Assembly (NCBI GenBank): GCA_902805855.1
Contig: CADCUJ010000059.1
Span: forward strand, 23,546 to 87,545
Direction of reading: 5' to 3'
Length of the DNA stretch: 64,000 nucleotides
Source: an uncultured Nocardioidaceae bacterium
GTDB taxonomy: Bacteria > Actinomycetota > Actinomycetes > Propionibacteriales > Nocardioidaceae
Shown here: in pieces, positions 25,035 through 34,617 of the stretch
Numbering within the stretch: the stretch's first letter is position 1
How the letters are laid out: the number at the start of each line of letters is the position of its first letter
The notes under the pieces: model-generated
The model's database searches: none
The model's input: only the letters and a program-made list of their open reading frames with translations
What the model was told of the DNA's origin: nothing
Program-made: the position numbers and the translations under genes

Positions 25035-25081
25035 GGGGGGCGCGCCCGGCCGGGGACTGGGGTTCCGGCCGGGCGCCCCCC
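25035..25081 (+). terminator. Strong GC hairpin between leader ORF and AccD3-like gene
   Basis: GGGGGGCGC-GCCCGGCCGG (25035-25053) pairs with CCGGCCGGGCGCCCCCC (25065-25081) with a two-base bulge and an 11-base loop. No U tract follows, as is usual for actinobacterial hairpin terminators. It lies 50 bases before the AccD3-like start, so it either ends the CaiB transcript or acts as an attenuator for the gene downstream. Confidence 0.7.
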
Positions 25082-25130
25082 ACCTCCCAACAGCTGACCT
25101 GTGGTCTGATCTTTCGGTGAGGCGTGCTCG

Positions 25131-26645
25131 ATGACCGACCGGTTGGCCGCGACCGAGTTGATCGACCTGGTGCTCGACGAGGGCTCGTGGACGTCCTGGG
25201 ACAGCCCGCCGCTGCTCGCACCAGTCTCACCAGTCTCACCGGAGTACGCCGCCGCTCTCGACGCAGCCCGCGAACGCACCGGCCTCGACGAGTCCGTGGT
25301 CACGGGTGAGGGCCGGATGCGCGGGCGGCGGGTTGCCGTGGTCGCCTGCGAGTTCGGCTTCCTCGCGGGCTCGATCGGAGTCTCGGCAGCGGAGCGGCTG
25401 GTGGCGGCCGTCGAGCGTGCTACCCGTGAGCGACTTCCCCTCCTGGCGGCGCCGGTGTCCGGGGGCACTCGGATGCAGGAGGGAACGCTCGCGTTCGTGC
25501 AGATGGTGAAGATCTCCTCGGCGATCGCGGCACACAAGACCTCGGGCCTTCCTTACCTGGTCTACCTGCGGCATCCGACAACCGGCGGAGTGATGGCGTC
25601 GTGGGGCTCGCTGGGCCACGTGACCGTCGCGGAGCCGGGAGCACTCGTCGGCTTCCTCGGCCCACGCGTCTACGAGGCGTTGTACGGCAAGCCGTTCCCG
25701 CCCGACGTGCAGACGGCGGAGAACCTCTACTCCCACGGGCTGGTCGACGCCGTCGTACCACCGGAGCAGATCGCCGACCTCCTCGACCGCGCCCTCACCG
25801 TCCTGCTCAGTCCGCGGGCCGAGCTGGGCGACATCCCGGACCCGGAGGACGGCGACATCGCCGATGTGGACACCTGGGAGTCGGTCACTCGATCTCGTCG
25901 GCCCGACCGCCCGGGCGTGCGCAGGTTGCTGCGGAACGCCGCCACCGACGTGATCCCGCTCCACGGAACCGGTCAGGGAGAGTCGGACCCCGGCCTGCTG
26001 ATCGCCCTTGCGCGCTTCGGTGGGTCCCCGTGCGTCTTCCTCGGACAGGACCGCCGCGGCCAGACGACGGCGCACCCGCTGGGACCAGGCGCACTGCGCG
26101 AGGCGCGCCGCGGAATGCGCCTCGCAGCCGAGCTGAGGCTGCCGTTGATGACCGTCATCGACACCCCTGGCGCGGCGCTCTCGGTAGCGGCGGAGGAAGG
26201 CGGCTTGGCCGGTGAGATCGCCAGGTGCCTCGCGGACCTGGTCACCTTGGACACGCCGACGCTGACGCTGCTGCTCGGGGAGGGCAACGGTGGCGGTGCG
26301 CTGGCACTGCTGCCGAGCGACCGAGTGGTCGCGGCTCAGCACGCGTGGCTGTCGCCGCTGCCGCCGGAAGGGGCGAGCGCCATCGTGCACCGTGACCTCG
26401 AGCACGCCCCGCAGATGGCTCGGTCGCAGGGCATCCGGTCGCTGGACCTGCAGCGAGCCCGCATCGTCGACCGGATCGTCGCAGAGCGACCCGACGCCGC
26501 AGACGAGCCCGAGCAGTTCTGCGAGAGGCTCGGGGCGGTGCTCCGCTACGAGCTGGCGGCACTGATGGGCCTGGATCGCGACACGCTCGTCGAGCGCCGC
26601 TACCAGCGCTATCGACGTCTCGGCCAGCGGGTGGGCACTCAGTAG
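25131..26645 (+). CDS. accD3: AccD3-like acyl-CoA carboxylase carboxyltransferase
   Basis: This 504-residue protein of the carboxyltransferase (crotonase-like) fold has two halves: an N-terminal beta-type half (AVVACEFGFLAGSIGVSAAERL and LAAPVSGGTRMQEGTLAF near 100-120) and a C-terminal alpha-type half (MTVIDTPGAALSVAAEEGG and LLLGEGNGGGALALL). It transfers carboxyl from carboxybiotin to an acyl-CoA. Size and layout recall M. tuberculosis AccD3 (about 495 residues). No biotin carboxylase gene is adjacent, so the partner is elsewhere. The N-terminal zinc finger of bacterial AccD is absent. Confidence 0.85.
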   Translation: MTDRLAATELIDLVLDEGSWTSWDSPPLLAPVSPVSPEYAAALDAARERTGLDESVVTGEGRMRGRRVAVVACEFGFLAGSIGVSAAERLVAAVERATRERLPLLAAPVSGGTRMQEGTLAFVQMVKISSAIAAHKTSGLPYLVYLRHPTTGGVMASWGSLGHVTVAEPGALVGFLGPRVYEALYGKPFPPDVQTAENLYSHGLVDAVVPPEQIADLLDRALTVLLSPRAELGDIPDPEDGDIADVDTWESVTRSRRPDRPGVRRLLRNAATDVIPLHGTGQGESDPGLLIALARFGGSPCVFLGQDRRGQTTAHPLGPGALREARRGMRLAAELRLPLMTVIDTPGAALSVAAEEGGLAGEIARCLADLVTLDTPTLTLLLGEGNGGGALALLPSDRVVAAQHAWLSPLPPEGASAIVHRDLEHAPQMARSQGIRSLDLQRARIVDRIVAERPDAADEPEQFCERLGAVLRYELAALMGLDRDTLVERRYQRYRRLGQRVGTQ

Positions 26646-28096
26646 AGAAGCGTGCTCGCCGGGTCCTCGAGGATCGCGGCCACGTCGGCCAAGAAGCGGG
26701 AGCCCTTCTCACCGTCGACGATCCTGTGGTCGAAGGACAGCGCCAGCGTCGTGACGTCGCGAGGCTTGATGCGGCCCTTGTGCACCCAGGGCTGCTTGCG
26801 CACTGCCCCGAAGCACAAGATCGCGGACTCGCCGGGGTTGATGATCGGGGTGCCCGCGTCGACACCGAAAACGCCCACGTTGGTGATCGTGAACGTCCCG
26901 CCGCTCATCTCGGCCGGCTGGGTACGACCCTCGCGTGCGGTCGCGGTCAGTGCGTTGATCGCCGAGCCCAGGTCGCGCAGCCCCATCTGGTCCGCGTCCT
27001 TGACGTTGGGGACCACCAGTCCCCTCGGTGTGGCGGCCGCGATGCCGAGGTTCAGATAGCTCTTGTAGACGATCTCCTGCGTCGCTTCGTCCCAGGTCGC
27101 GTTGATCTCCGGAGTACGACGCGCGGCGAGGGCGACCGCCTTGGCCACGACCAGCAACGGCGAGACCCGGATCTCACGGAAGTCGCGATGCGACCTCAGC
27201 TTGGCGACGAACCTCATCGTCTTGGTGACGTCTACGCTCACCCACTCGGTGACGTGTGGTGCGGTGAACGCCGAGTCGACCATGGCTTGGGCCATCATCT
27301 TCCGGACACCCTTGATCGGCTCGCGGGTCTCGCGCTCCCCTGGGCGACGGACGCTGGGCTCGCTCACCGGAGTCGGCTCGGCCCTCTCGCTGGAGACGGC
27401 TGACGACACGGCTTCCACGTCGGCTCGGGTGATCGTCCCGTTCGGGCCACTCGGGGTGATCGTGGCCAGGTCGATGCCGAGGTCGCGAGCGAGCTTGCGC
27501 ACCGGCGGCTTGGCCAGCACACTGCCGGCACCGGCGGTCGGCGCACCGTTGCCGCTCGGTGCGCTGCGTGCCGGGACCGCGGGCTCATCGGCCTCCTCCA
27601 CCGGCTCGACCTGCTCCGGCTCGAGGCCGGGCGTGAAGGCTCCTTGAAGCTGCTCCTGGGCTACCTCTCCGGCCTGTGAGTGCGGGGTGGCGCTGCCCCT
27701 GCGCGGACGGCGCTTGGTGCCCGCCGCCCGGGGACCGTAGCCGACCAGGGTCTTGTGCTCGGGCTCCTCGGCGGCGTCCGGGCTCGTCCCGACGGGCTCG
27801 GACGTGGAAGCGCCGGCGTCCACTGCGCCCGGCGCGGCGTCTGCTTGCGCACCCGAGGCCGCTCCGGAGGAGACAGAGATGATCGGGGTGCCGACCGCAA
27901 CCGTCTGTCCCTCCTCGGCGAGCAGCGCCTCGATCGTGCCGGCGTACGGCGAGGGGAGCTCGACCAACGACTTGGCTGTCTCGATCTCGACGACGATGTC
28001 GTTGACCTTGATCGTGTCGCCCACCTTGACCTTCCAGGTGACGATCTCGGCCTCCGTCAGTCCCTCCCCGACGTCGGGAAGCTTGTACTCAGCCAT
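26639..28096 (-). CDS. bkdC: Branched-chain 2-oxo acid dehydrogenase E2 (dihydrolipoyl acyltransferase)
   Basis: This 485-residue E2 core subunit has an N-terminal lipoyl domain (about 1-77) with the lipoylated Lys42 in EIETAKS. A long Pro/Ala/Glu-rich linker follows, then an E3-binding domain near 195-235 (VRKLARDLGIDLATITPSG), then the acyltransferase domain ending with the catalytic His-Asp motif in SFDHRIVDG. It is the last gene of the E1alpha-E1beta-E2 operon, about 70 bases after E1beta. The linker is longer than in M. tuberculosis BkdC. Its 3' end overlaps the 3' end of the converging accD3-like gene by seven bases. A pyruvate-specific complex cannot be excluded. Confidence 0.93.
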   Translation of the reverse strand: MAEYKLPDVGEGLTEAEIVTWKVKVGDTIKVNDIVVEIETAKSLVELPSPYAGTIEALLAEEGQTVAVGTPIISVSSGAASGAQADAAPGAVDAGASTSEPVGTSPDAAEEPEHKTLVGYGPRAAGTKRRPRRGSATPHSQAGEVAQEQLQGAFTPGLEPEQVEPVEEADEPAVPARSAPSGNGAPTAGAGSVLAKPPVRKLARDLGIDLATITPSGPNGTITRADVEAVSSAVSSERAEPTPVSEPSVRRPGERETREPIKGVRKMMAQAMVDSAFTAPHVTEWVSVDVTKTMRFVAKLRSHRDFREIRVSPLLVVAKAVALAARRTPEINATWDEATQEIVYKSYLNLGIAAATPRGLVVPNVKDADQMGLRDLGSAINALTATAREGRTQPAEMSGGTFTITNVGVFGVDAGTPIINPGESAILCFGAVRKQPWVHKGRIKPRDVTTLALSFDHRIVDGEKGSRFLADVAAILEDPASTLLY

Positions 28097-28165
28097 GTGG
28101 TGTCTACTCCTCCTGCAAGTGGTCGCGGCGGGCTCCGGCCGGCCAGCTGGGCTCGACCAGCCAGA

Positions 28166-29143
28166 TCAATAGGCGAACGAGCGGTCGACGGCGTCGAGGA
28201 CCCGGTCGAGGTCGGGCAGCCACTCCTCTTCTATCCGGCTCGGCGGATACGGGGTGTCGAAGCCGCCGACCCGCAGCACCGGGGCCTCGAGCGCGTAGAA
28301 GCACTCCTCGGTGATCCGCGCGGCGACCTCGGACCCCATGCCGAGGTTGACGTGCGCCTCGTGCGTGACGACCGCGCGGCCGGTCTTGCGCACCGAGGCC
28401 AGCACCGGGTCCATGTCGAGCGGCGAGAGTGAACGCAGGTCGATCACCTCGATGCTGCGCCCCTCACCGGCGGCGGCCTCGGCGCTCTGCATGCAGGTCT
28501 TCACCATCGGCCCGTAGGCGAGCAGGGTCAGATCGCTGCCCTGGCGAACCACACGTGAGCCGAACAACGGCTCCGGTTCCCGACTCTCGTCGAGCTCTGC
28601 CTTGTCCGCGTGGTACTGCCGCTTCGGCTCGAGGAACACCACCGGGTCGTCGCAGGCGATGGCCTGCTGGATCATCCAGTAGCCGTCGACCGGGTTGGAG
28701 CAGGTGACCACCTTGAGGCCGGGCGTGTGCGCGAACTGCGCCTCAGGACTCTCGCTGTGGTGCTCCACGGCTCCGATGCCACCACCGAACGGGATCCGGA
28801 TCACGATCGGCATCGGGACCTTGCCCTGGCTGCGGAAGTGGATCTTGGCGACCTGGCTGACGATCTGGTCGTACGCCGGGTAGACGAAGCCGTCGAACTG
28901 GATCTCGCAGACCGGTCGGTAGCCGCGCATCGCCAGTCCCACCGCGGTCCCGAGAATTCCCGACTCGGCCAGTGGGGTGTCGATCACGCGGTCCTCGCCG
29001 AAGTCCTTCTGCAACCCGTCGGTGATCCGGAAGACGCCGCCGAGCTTGCCGACGTCCTCGCCCATGATGAGGACCTTCGGGTCGGCCTCCATGGCCGCGC
29101 GGAGTCCCGCGTTGAGGCCCTTGGCCAAGGTGATCTTCGTCAT
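28166..29143 (-). CDS. bkdB: 2-oxo acid dehydrogenase E1 beta subunit
   Basis: This 325-residue subunit works with E1alpha in thiamine-diphosphate-dependent decarboxylation of 2-oxo acids. Typical features are GLRAAMEADPKVLIMGEDVG at the start, ESGILGTAVGLAMRGYRPVCEIQF near 62-82 with the conserved Glu, and HHSESPEAQFAHTPGLKV near 130. Its ATG overlaps the stop of E1alpha by ATGA. In M. tuberculosis the homologous Rv2497c-Rv2495c encodes the branched-chain complex, the basis for the bkd naming. Confidence 0.93.
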   Translation of the reverse strand: MTKITLAKGLNAGLRAAMEADPKVLIMGEDVGKLGGVFRITDGLQKDFGEDRVIDTPLAESGILGTAVGLAMRGYRPVCEIQFDGFVYPAYDQIVSQVAKIHFRSQGKVPMPIVIRIPFGGGIGAVEHHSESPEAQFAHTPGLKVVTCSNPVDGYWMIQQAIACDDPVVFLEPKRQYHADKAELDESREPEPLFGSRVVRQGSDLTLLAYGPMVKTCMQSAEAAAGEGRSIEVIDLRSLSPLDMDPVLASVRKTGRAVVTHEAHVNLGMGSEVAARITEECFYALEAPVLRVGGFDTPYPPSRIEEEWLPDLDRVLDAVDRSFAY

Positions 29144-30339
29144 CGCGACAGCGCCCCCTCAGGTGCGGTCTCGAACGAGTCCAGGTAGGCCGCGAAGCCC
29201 TCCTTCTGTGCCGCGAGCTCGGGGGTCTGGTCGACGTACACCTGGTCGAAGACGCTCAACGGACTCGGCTCGGGGAGTGCCTTGCAGCCCTCGCGGAGGT
29301 GTTCGCCCAGCTTCTCGGCCTCGCCCTCGATGTCGGTGAAGAAGTCGTCGTCGACGATGCCGTTGCGGGTGAGGTAGGCCCTGACCCGGGCGATCGGGTC
29401 CTTCAGCTTCCAGTGCTCGAGCTCGGAGGAGAGCCGGTAGCGGGTGGGGTCGTCGGTGGTGGTGTGCGCACCCATCCGGTAGGTGTAGGCCTCGACGAAG
29501 GTGGGCCCGCTTCCCTCACGGGCCCGCCGCAACGCTGCTTGGGTCACCGCGTAACAGGCGAGCACGTCGTTGCCGTCGACGCGGATGCCCGGGAACCCGA
29601 AGCCCAGCGCCCGCTGGTAGAGCGGGATCCGGGACTGGCGCTCGATCGGCTCCGAGATCGCCCACTGGTTGTTCTGGCAGAAGAACACCACCGGGGCGTT
29701 GAAGACCGAGGAGAAGATGAACGACTCGTTCACGTCTCCCTGGCTGCTGGCGCCGTCTCCGAAGTAGGCCACGACGGCTCCGTCCCGCTCGGCGTCGCCG
29801 GTGCCGACGATCCCGTCGCGCTGCATCCCCATCGCGTAACCGACCGCGTGGAGGGTCTGTGCCCCGATCACGATCGTGTAGAGGCCGAAGTTCCCGTCGT
29901 TCGGGTTCCATCCGCCCTGGTCGACCCCGCGGAACAGCCCGAGCAGCCGGAGCGGGTCGATGTCGCGGCACCAGGCAACGCCGTGCTCGCGGTAGGTGGG
30001 GAAGACGAAGTCCTGCGGCAGGAGGGCGCGGCCGGAGCCGATCTGCGCCGCCTCCTGGCCGAGCAGCTGGGCCCAGATGCCGAGCTCGCCGTGCCGCTGC
30101 AGCGCGGTGGCCTCGGTGTCGATGCGGCGGGTGAGCACCATGTCCCGGTAGAAGCCCTTGATGGCCTCGTCCTCGTCGTCGCCCAGGTCGAGAGCGAACT
30201 CCGGGTGCTCGACGCGCTCACCCTCAGGACTGAGCAGCTGGACCAGCTCGGGGCCGCCGTGGACCTGGGACGGCCCGAACGCCTCGACCAGGTCGGGCCC
30301 GATGGCCCCGGCTCTGGGAAGGGGTGGGTTCTCGCTCAA
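29140..30339 (-). CDS. bkdA: 2-oxo acid dehydrogenase E1 alpha subunit
   Basis: This 399-residue E1 subunit carries the thiamine diphosphate motif GDGASSQGDVNES...NNQW (Gly-Asp-Gly to Asn-Asn), near 205-240. RMGAHTTTDDPTRYR holds the phosphorylation-loop region. The ORF track extends to 30711, but the family match begins with SENPPLPRAG; a TTG at 30339 with AAGGAG five bases upstream is the most economical start, with a GTG two codons earlier as the alternative. It is the first gene of the operon and diverges from the SRPBCC gene across about 200 bases with no obvious operator. Confidence 0.92.
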   Translation of the reverse strand: MSENPPLPRAGAIGPDLVEAFGPSQVHGGPELVQLLSPEGERVEHPEFALDLGDDEDEAIKGFYRDMVLTRRIDTEATALQRHGELGIWAQLLGQEAAQIGSGRALLPQDFVFPTYREHGVAWCRDIDPLRLLGLFRGVDQGGWNPNDGNFGLYTIVIGAQTLHAVGYAMGMQRDGIVGTGDAERDGAVVAYFGDGASSQGDVNESFIFSSVFNAPVVFFCQNNQWAISEPIERQSRIPLYQRALGFGFPGIRVDGNDVLACYAVTQAALRRAREGSGPTFVEAYTYRMGAHTTTDDPTRYRLSSELEHWKLKDPIARVRAYLTRNGIVDDDFFTDIEGEAEKLGEHLREGCKALPEPSPLSVFDQVYVDQTPELAAQKEGFAAYLDSFETAPEGALSR

Positions 30340-30538
30340 CTGCACTCCTTGGGTCGTCGGTGCTCGGGTTCTCCGGCACCGGCTGGGAGCCTGCGGCCCG
30401 AGTGACACGCGCGGGTTGGTGCGCTGCGCCGCAGCGAGTCGCTGCTGTGCTTGTGACCGCTGACACACCGGTCCTGGTGCCCAAGGTACCGGCCGGGCGC
30501 CGGGGGTGGCTAATCGGGCGAGGGCTACGGTGGCGGCC

Positions 30539-31015
30539 ATGACCGACAAGCTCGTCAGCGAAAGTACGACGATCAGCGCGCCGCCAACGGTGGTCTTCTC
30601 CATCGTCGCGGACCCCCGACAGCACCCCCGGATCGACGGCTCTGGGTCGGTCCGCGACACGGTCCAGGGACCGAAGCGCCTGTCCCAGGGAGCCACCTTC
30701 GGCGTCAGCATGAAGCTGTTCGGTCTGCCCTACAAGATCTCGAACCGGGTGGTGGAGTTCGAGGAGGATCGACTGATCGCCTGGCGGCACTTCGGCGGGC
30801 ATCGCTGGCGTTACCGGCTGGAACCGGTCGCCGGGGGCACCCGGGTGACCGAGTCGTTCGACTACACCCGCCACGGCGCGATCTCGAGCGCGGTCATCAC
30901 CGGACTCCGCTTCCCGCAGCGGAACCGTCACGGGATCACTGCGACGCTGGCCCGGCTGAAGAGCGCCGCCGAGGCGGACGCGGCGGCCGCGATGGAGCGC
31001 GACCAGCGAGCCTGA
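30539..31015 (+). CDS. SRPBCC family protein (polyketide cyclase/dehydrase-like)
   Basis: This 158-residue START-like single-domain protein (ESTTISAPPTVVFSIVADP, GHRWRYRLEPVAGGTRVTESFDY) presumably binds a small hydrophobic ligand in a helix-grip cavity. No catalytic residues can be assigned. ATG 30539 is preferred to the earlier GTG because TACGGT lies seven bases upstream, indicating a leaderless mRNA. It converges on the fructosamine-kinase gene. Confidence 0.82.
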   Translation: MTDKLVSESTTISAPPTVVFSIVADPRQHPRIDGSGSVRDTVQGPKRLSQGATFGVSMKLFGLPYKISNRVVEFEEDRLIAWRHFGGHRWRYRLEPVAGGTRVTESFDYTRHGAISSAVITGLRFPQRNRHGITATLARLKSAAEADAAAAMERDQRA

Positions 31016-31051
31016 CGGGCGCCGCTGCTCCAGTCGCAGGATCCGGTCGAG

Positions 31052-31918
31052 TCAGAGCAGGGAGCGGGCAGCCGCACCGGCCCGCGCGCCGTACCCACCT
31101 CCGAAGTGGCAGGCATGCACGAGCAATGGGAAGAGCTGGTGCAGCGCCACCCGGTCCTCCCACCCCTCCGCGAGCGGGGTGAGCTCCTGGTAGGCGTCCA
31201 GCACCCGGGACAGGTGCGGCAGCCCGAACAGGGTCAGCATCGCCAGGTCGGTCTCCCGGTGTCCGCCGTGCGCCGCCGGGTCGACCAGCCAGACACGGCC
31301 GTCGCGCGCCCACACCACGTTGCCGGCCCACAGGTCACCGTGCAGCGTCGACGGCGGCTCGTCAGGGCCGGCGAGCTCGACGATCCTGCGCACCACCGAC
31401 TCGACGGCGGCTGCGTCCTCGGCCGAGATCGACGACCGGTCCCGCGCCAGCTTGAGGTAGGGCAGGATCCGTCGGGTGGCGAAGAACTGCGGCCAGCTCT
31501 CGGCGGCACGGTTCGGCATCGGCAGGATGCCGATGAAACCGTCGGCTCCCGAGTCGGTTCCGAAGACGGCTGGGGAGCACTGGTGAGTCACCGCCAGCGC
31601 CCGCCCGAAGGCCTCGGCCGCCTCGGCGCCGGGCCGCCCCGCCTCCACCCAGGTGAGGATCAGGCAGTCCTGTTCGACGGCGAGCACGTCGGGAACGCCC
31701 GCGCCTCGGGTGGACGCCAGCCAGCGCAGCCCTCGCGCCTCGCTGGGGAAGAAGTCGGCGGGTGCCTGGGCCCGCGTCTTGATCAACGCCGAGGCCCCGT
31801 CGGACAGACGCAACCTGGTGGCCGTGCAGATGCTTCCACCAGACACTGGTGCGGTCGCCACCACCGCGCTCCCGAGCAGCGCCTCGGCTCGCCTCGCCAC
31901 CGTTCCCGCGCGCGCCAT
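31052..31918 (-). CDS. Fructosamine kinase / ketosamine-3-kinase family protein
   Basis: This 288-residue kinase of the APH fold has [39 protein letters not shown] near 195-230, combining the catalytic Asp and the metal-binding Asp in the fructosamine kinase manner. It probably phosphorylates ketoamine groups on glycated proteins or amines so that they fall off. ATG 31918 lies one base past the stop of the phosphatase gene, so kinase and low-molecular-weight phosphatase form a coupled pair. Such pairing is seen elsewhere and fits a protein-deglycation role. Confidence 0.88.
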   Translation of the reverse strand: MARAGTVARRAEALLGSAVVATAPVSGGSICTATRLRLSDGASALIKTRAQAPADFFPSEARGLRWLASTRGAGVPDVLAVEQDCLILTWVEAGRPGAEAAEAFGRALAVTHQCSPAVFGTDSGADGFIGILPMPNRAAESWPQFFATRRILPYLKLARDRSSISAEDAAAVESVVRRIVELAGPDEPPSTLHGDLWAGNVVWARDGRVWLVDPAAHGGHRETDLAMLTLFGLPHLSRVLDAYQELTPLAEGWEDRVALHQLFPLLVHACHFGGGYGARAGAAARSLL

Positions 31919-31919
31919 C

Positions 31920-32456
31920 TCAGTCCTCGCGCAGCCGCGCAGGAAGCAGACCGACGAGCTCGCGGGCGGTCCGCTCGACCATCGCCAGCACGGGTTCGAA
32001 CCCTTCCTCTCCGCCGAAGTACGGGTCCGGGACGTCACGGTCAGCCTCGTCGGCGCCCGGGTCGAAGTCGCGGAACATCCGCAACCGGCTGGCATCGAGG
32101 TCGTCCGGCACGTGCATCGCGGTGATGTCGGCGTGGTTCGACGCGTCCATGGCAAGCACCAGGTCGCATCCGTCGTACCAGGCGGGCGCGTACTGCTTGG
32201 CCCGGTGTCGCGACGGGTCGTAACCGTGGGCGGAGAGCACGTCCGCGGCGCGCGGGTCCATCGGGTTCCCGACGTGCCAGTCGCCGGTGCCGGCGCTGAC
32301 CACCTCGACACGCTCAGAAAGTCCCGCGCGCGCGAGCCGGTCGCTGAGCACGACCTCGGCGATCGGGGAGCGACAGATGTTGCCGAGGCAGACCACGGCG
32401 ATGCGGTACGTCGACCCGTCCGTGCGCCGAGGGGGGAGCACTGCCTTCGAGCTCAC
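31920..32456 (-). CDS. Low molecular weight protein-tyrosine-phosphatase
   Basis: This 178-residue phosphatase has the P-loop CLGNICRSP (Cys-x5-Arg-Ser, near residues 23-31) close to the N-terminus and the general-acid Asp in [14 protein letters not shown] near 140-150. It is 10-20 residues longer than PtpA-type enzymes through an N-terminal extension. It starts at GTG 32456, with CAGTAT seven bases upstream suggesting a leaderless mRNA, and is followed directly by the fructosamine-kinase gene. Confidence 0.93.
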   Translation of the reverse strand: MSSKAVLPPRRTDGSTYRIAVVCLGNICRSPIAEVVLSDRLARAGLSERVEVVSAGTGDWHVGNPMDPRAADVLSAHGYDPSRHRAKQYAPAWYDGCDLVLAMDASNHADITAMHVPDDLDASRLRMFRDFDPGADEADRDVPDPYFGGEEGFEPVLAMVERTARELVGLLPARLRED

Positions 32457-32492
32457 GCCGCCGATACTGCCAGAACGCGTGGAGGCGCCTGC

Positions 32493-33443
32493 TCAGGCGA
32501 GGTGAGGTGGCTCCACGACGAGGTGCTCCCGCCGGGCGGACTGCGCGAGCACGATCCCGGCCACCACGGCGGCTCCGCCGATCAGGGCGACCACGTCCAG
32601 GCGCTCGAAGAACCAGACCCAGCCCAGTGCGCTGACCCCGACCGGTTCCAGCATCGCGACCATGGTCACCGTGGTGGCCCGCAGGTGACGCAGTGCGAAG
32701 AGCTCGACGCCGAACGGCAGCAGGGTGCCGAGCACGACGATCCAGGCCAGCAGCACCCACACCGGGACCTGATGGCTTCCCAGCGCCCCGAGCAGCGAGG
32801 TCGGCTCACGCAGCAGCTCCACCGGGACGCGGGTCACCGGCACCACCAGGTTCAGTGCGACCGTCGCCACCAGGAAGGACCACACGATCACCCGCAGCGG
32901 GTCCAGGGCCGCGACCCCGTGCTCGCCGACGAGGAAGTAGGTCGCGAAGCATCCCGCGGCGGCGAAGCCGGCGACGATACCGACCGTGTCGAACCTGGCA
33001 CCCTGCCAGATCCCGGTGGCTGCGGCGAGCCCCAGAGTGGCAAGGCCGAGACCGACCCACATCCGGTTGCGAACGGCCTCCTTCTGCACCAGCCGGACCC
33101 ACAGCGCCACCAGGATCGGCGCCTGGTACTCCAGCAGCAGCGCCATCCCGACGGGAAGCCGGTCGATCGCGACGAAGTAGGTCCACTGCAAGGCGGCGAC
33201 CCCGACCAGGCCGTGGACCAGCATCAAGACGCCCAGCCGCCCGGTCGGCGGTCGCAGTGCCTCCCGCCGGAACAGCGCCGTCACCAGCACCAGGACGACC
33301 AAGGTCCCGGTGACGCGGACGGTCGTCAACGGGGCAGGGTCGACACCGGCGCGCAGTGCCACCCGGGACACCCCGGCGTTCACGATGAACAGCGACGCTC
33401 CGGTCGCCACCAGGGCGAAGCCGAGCGCGGGGTTGCGGCGCAT
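32493..33443 (-). CDS. EamA/DMT family transporter
   Basis: This 316-residue protein of the drug/metabolite transporter superfamily has ten predicted helices arranged as two EamA repeats ([21 protein letters not shown] near the end of the first, [27 protein letters not shown] near the end of the second). The substrate is unknown; family members export amino acids or related metabolites. TACACT lies six bases before the ATG, consistent with leaderless translation. It is divergent from the aminotransferase gene. Confidence 0.9.
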   Translation of the reverse strand: MRRNPALGFALVATGASLFIVNAGVSRVALRAGVDPAPLTTVRVTGTLVVLVLVTALFRREALRPPTGRLGVLMLVHGLVGVAALQWTYFVAIDRLPVGMALLLEYQAPILVALWVRLVQKEAVRNRMWVGLGLATLGLAAATGIWQGARFDTVGIVAGFAAAGCFATYFLVGEHGVAALDPLRVIVWSFLVATVALNLVVPVTRVPVELLREPTSLLGALGSHQVPVWVLLAWIVVLGTLLPFGVELFALRHLRATTVTMVAMLEPVGVSALGWVWFFERLDVVALIGGAAVVAGIVLAQSARREHLVVEPPHLA

Positions 33444-33512
33444 CGCAGAAGTGTAAGAGGTAGGCCCGCAGCTGCCCCTGTCGGTACGACGGCGGTGATT
33501 AGGGTGAGCGGC

Positions 33513-34601
33513 ATGACATCGACGCAGCCGAGCACCCCTGCGATTCGCTCAGCCATCGCGGACATCCCTGCCTACGTGCCCGGCAGGCCGCCGGCCGTGC
33601 GCGCGGGTGTGTCGACCTACAAGCTGTCGTCGAACGAGAACCCGTACCCGCCGCTTCCCGGCGTCCTGGAGGCGGCGGCAAGGGCAGCCGAGGTGATGAA
33701 CCGCTACCCGGACATGGGATGCACCGCGCTGTACCAGGCGCTCAGTGAGCGGCTCCAGGTTCCCACCACCCAGCTGGCGGCGGGGCCCGGCTCGGTGGCG
33801 GCGCTCTACCACCTCCTGCAGGCGTTCTGCGAGAGCGGCGACGAGGTCGTCTACGCCTGGCGCTCGTTCGAGGCCTACCCGATCGCGGTCGCGGTGACCG
33901 GTGCCACCTCGGTGCGGGTGCCGCTCGACGCGGAGGCACGCCATGACCTCGACGCGATGGGCGAGGCGATCACCGACCGCACCAAGGTGGTGGTCGTGTG
34001 CACCCCGAACAACCCCACCGGGCCGGCGATCGGTCGCCGCGAGCTGGAGACGTTCCTCGACCGGGTGCCGTCACACGTGCTCGTGGTCGTCGATGAGGCG
34101 TATCGAGAGTTTGTCCGGATCGACGATCCGCTGGACGCGGTCGACTTCGTGGCCGACCGGCCCAACGTCGCGGCGATGCGCACCTTCGCCAAGGCCTACG
34201 GGCTCGCGGGGTTCCGAGTCGGCTATGTCGTGGCGCCCGAACCGGTCGCTGCGGCGGTACGCGCGTGCTCGCTGCCCTTCGGCGTCTCCTCCATCGCCCA
34301 GGCCGCGGCGGTCGCCTCGCTGGATCATGAGCCCGAGCTGTTGAAGCGGGTCGACGCGCTGGTCACCGAGCGGGAGAGAGTGGTGGCGGCGCTGCGCGGA
34401 CAGGGCTGGCCGGTGCCCGACGCCCAGGGCAACTTCGTCTGGCTGCCCGCCGGCGGACACACCGCCGAGTTCGCGGCCGCCGCCGACCAGGCCGGGGTCA
34501 TGGTGCGCCCGTTCGGGGACGAGGGAGCGCGGGTCAGCATCGGCGAGGAGGCCGGGAACGACGTGTTCCTCTCCGTCGCCTCCCGGTTCGCAACCCGGTG
34601 A
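33513..34601 (+). CDS. HisC/Pat-type aminotransferase (histidinol-phosphate or aromatic amino acid)
   Basis: This 362-residue class I/II PLP enzyme has [13 protein letters not shown] near 36-48, CTPNNPTGP in the middle, [10 protein letters not shown] with the PLP-binding Asp/Tyr and the Schiff-base Lys in [15 protein letters not shown] near residue 226. No other histidine biosynthesis genes are near, so this is probably the stand-alone HisC2/Pat paralogue that transaminates aromatic amino acids. The ORF track extends the frame about 620 residues upstream; the real start is ATG 33513, with TAGGGT seven bases before it. Confidence 0.88.
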   Translation: MTSTQPSTPAIRSAIADIPAYVPGRPPAVRAGVSTYKLSSNENPYPPLPGVLEAAARAAEVMNRYPDMGCTALYQALSERLQVPTTQLAAGPGSVAALYHLLQAFCESGDEVVYAWRSFEAYPIAVAVTGATSVRVPLDAEARHDLDAMGEAITDRTKVVVVCTPNNPTGPAIGRRELETFLDRVPSHVLVVVDEAYREFVRIDDPLDAVDFVADRPNVAAMRTFAKAYGLAGFRVGYVVAPEPVAAAVRACSLPFGVSSIAQAAAVASLDHEPELLKRVDALVTERERVVAALRGQGWPVPDAQGNFVWLPAGGHTAEFAAAADQAGVMVRPFGDEGARVSIGEEAGNDVFLSVASRFATR

Positions 34602-34617
34602 CGATAGGCTCAGGCGC

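Noticed and set aside
25035-25081. Riboswitch upstream of the AccD3-like gene
   Set aside because: A single long GC hairpin with no multi-helix junction or known conserved core. Terminator or attenuator is the simpler reading.
31653-33512. A 620-residue N-terminal extension of the aminotransferase
   Set aside because: It is antisense to the fructosamine kinase, phosphatase and EamA genes and is a low-complexity, His/Arg/Gln-rich shadow. The aminotransferase starts at 33513.
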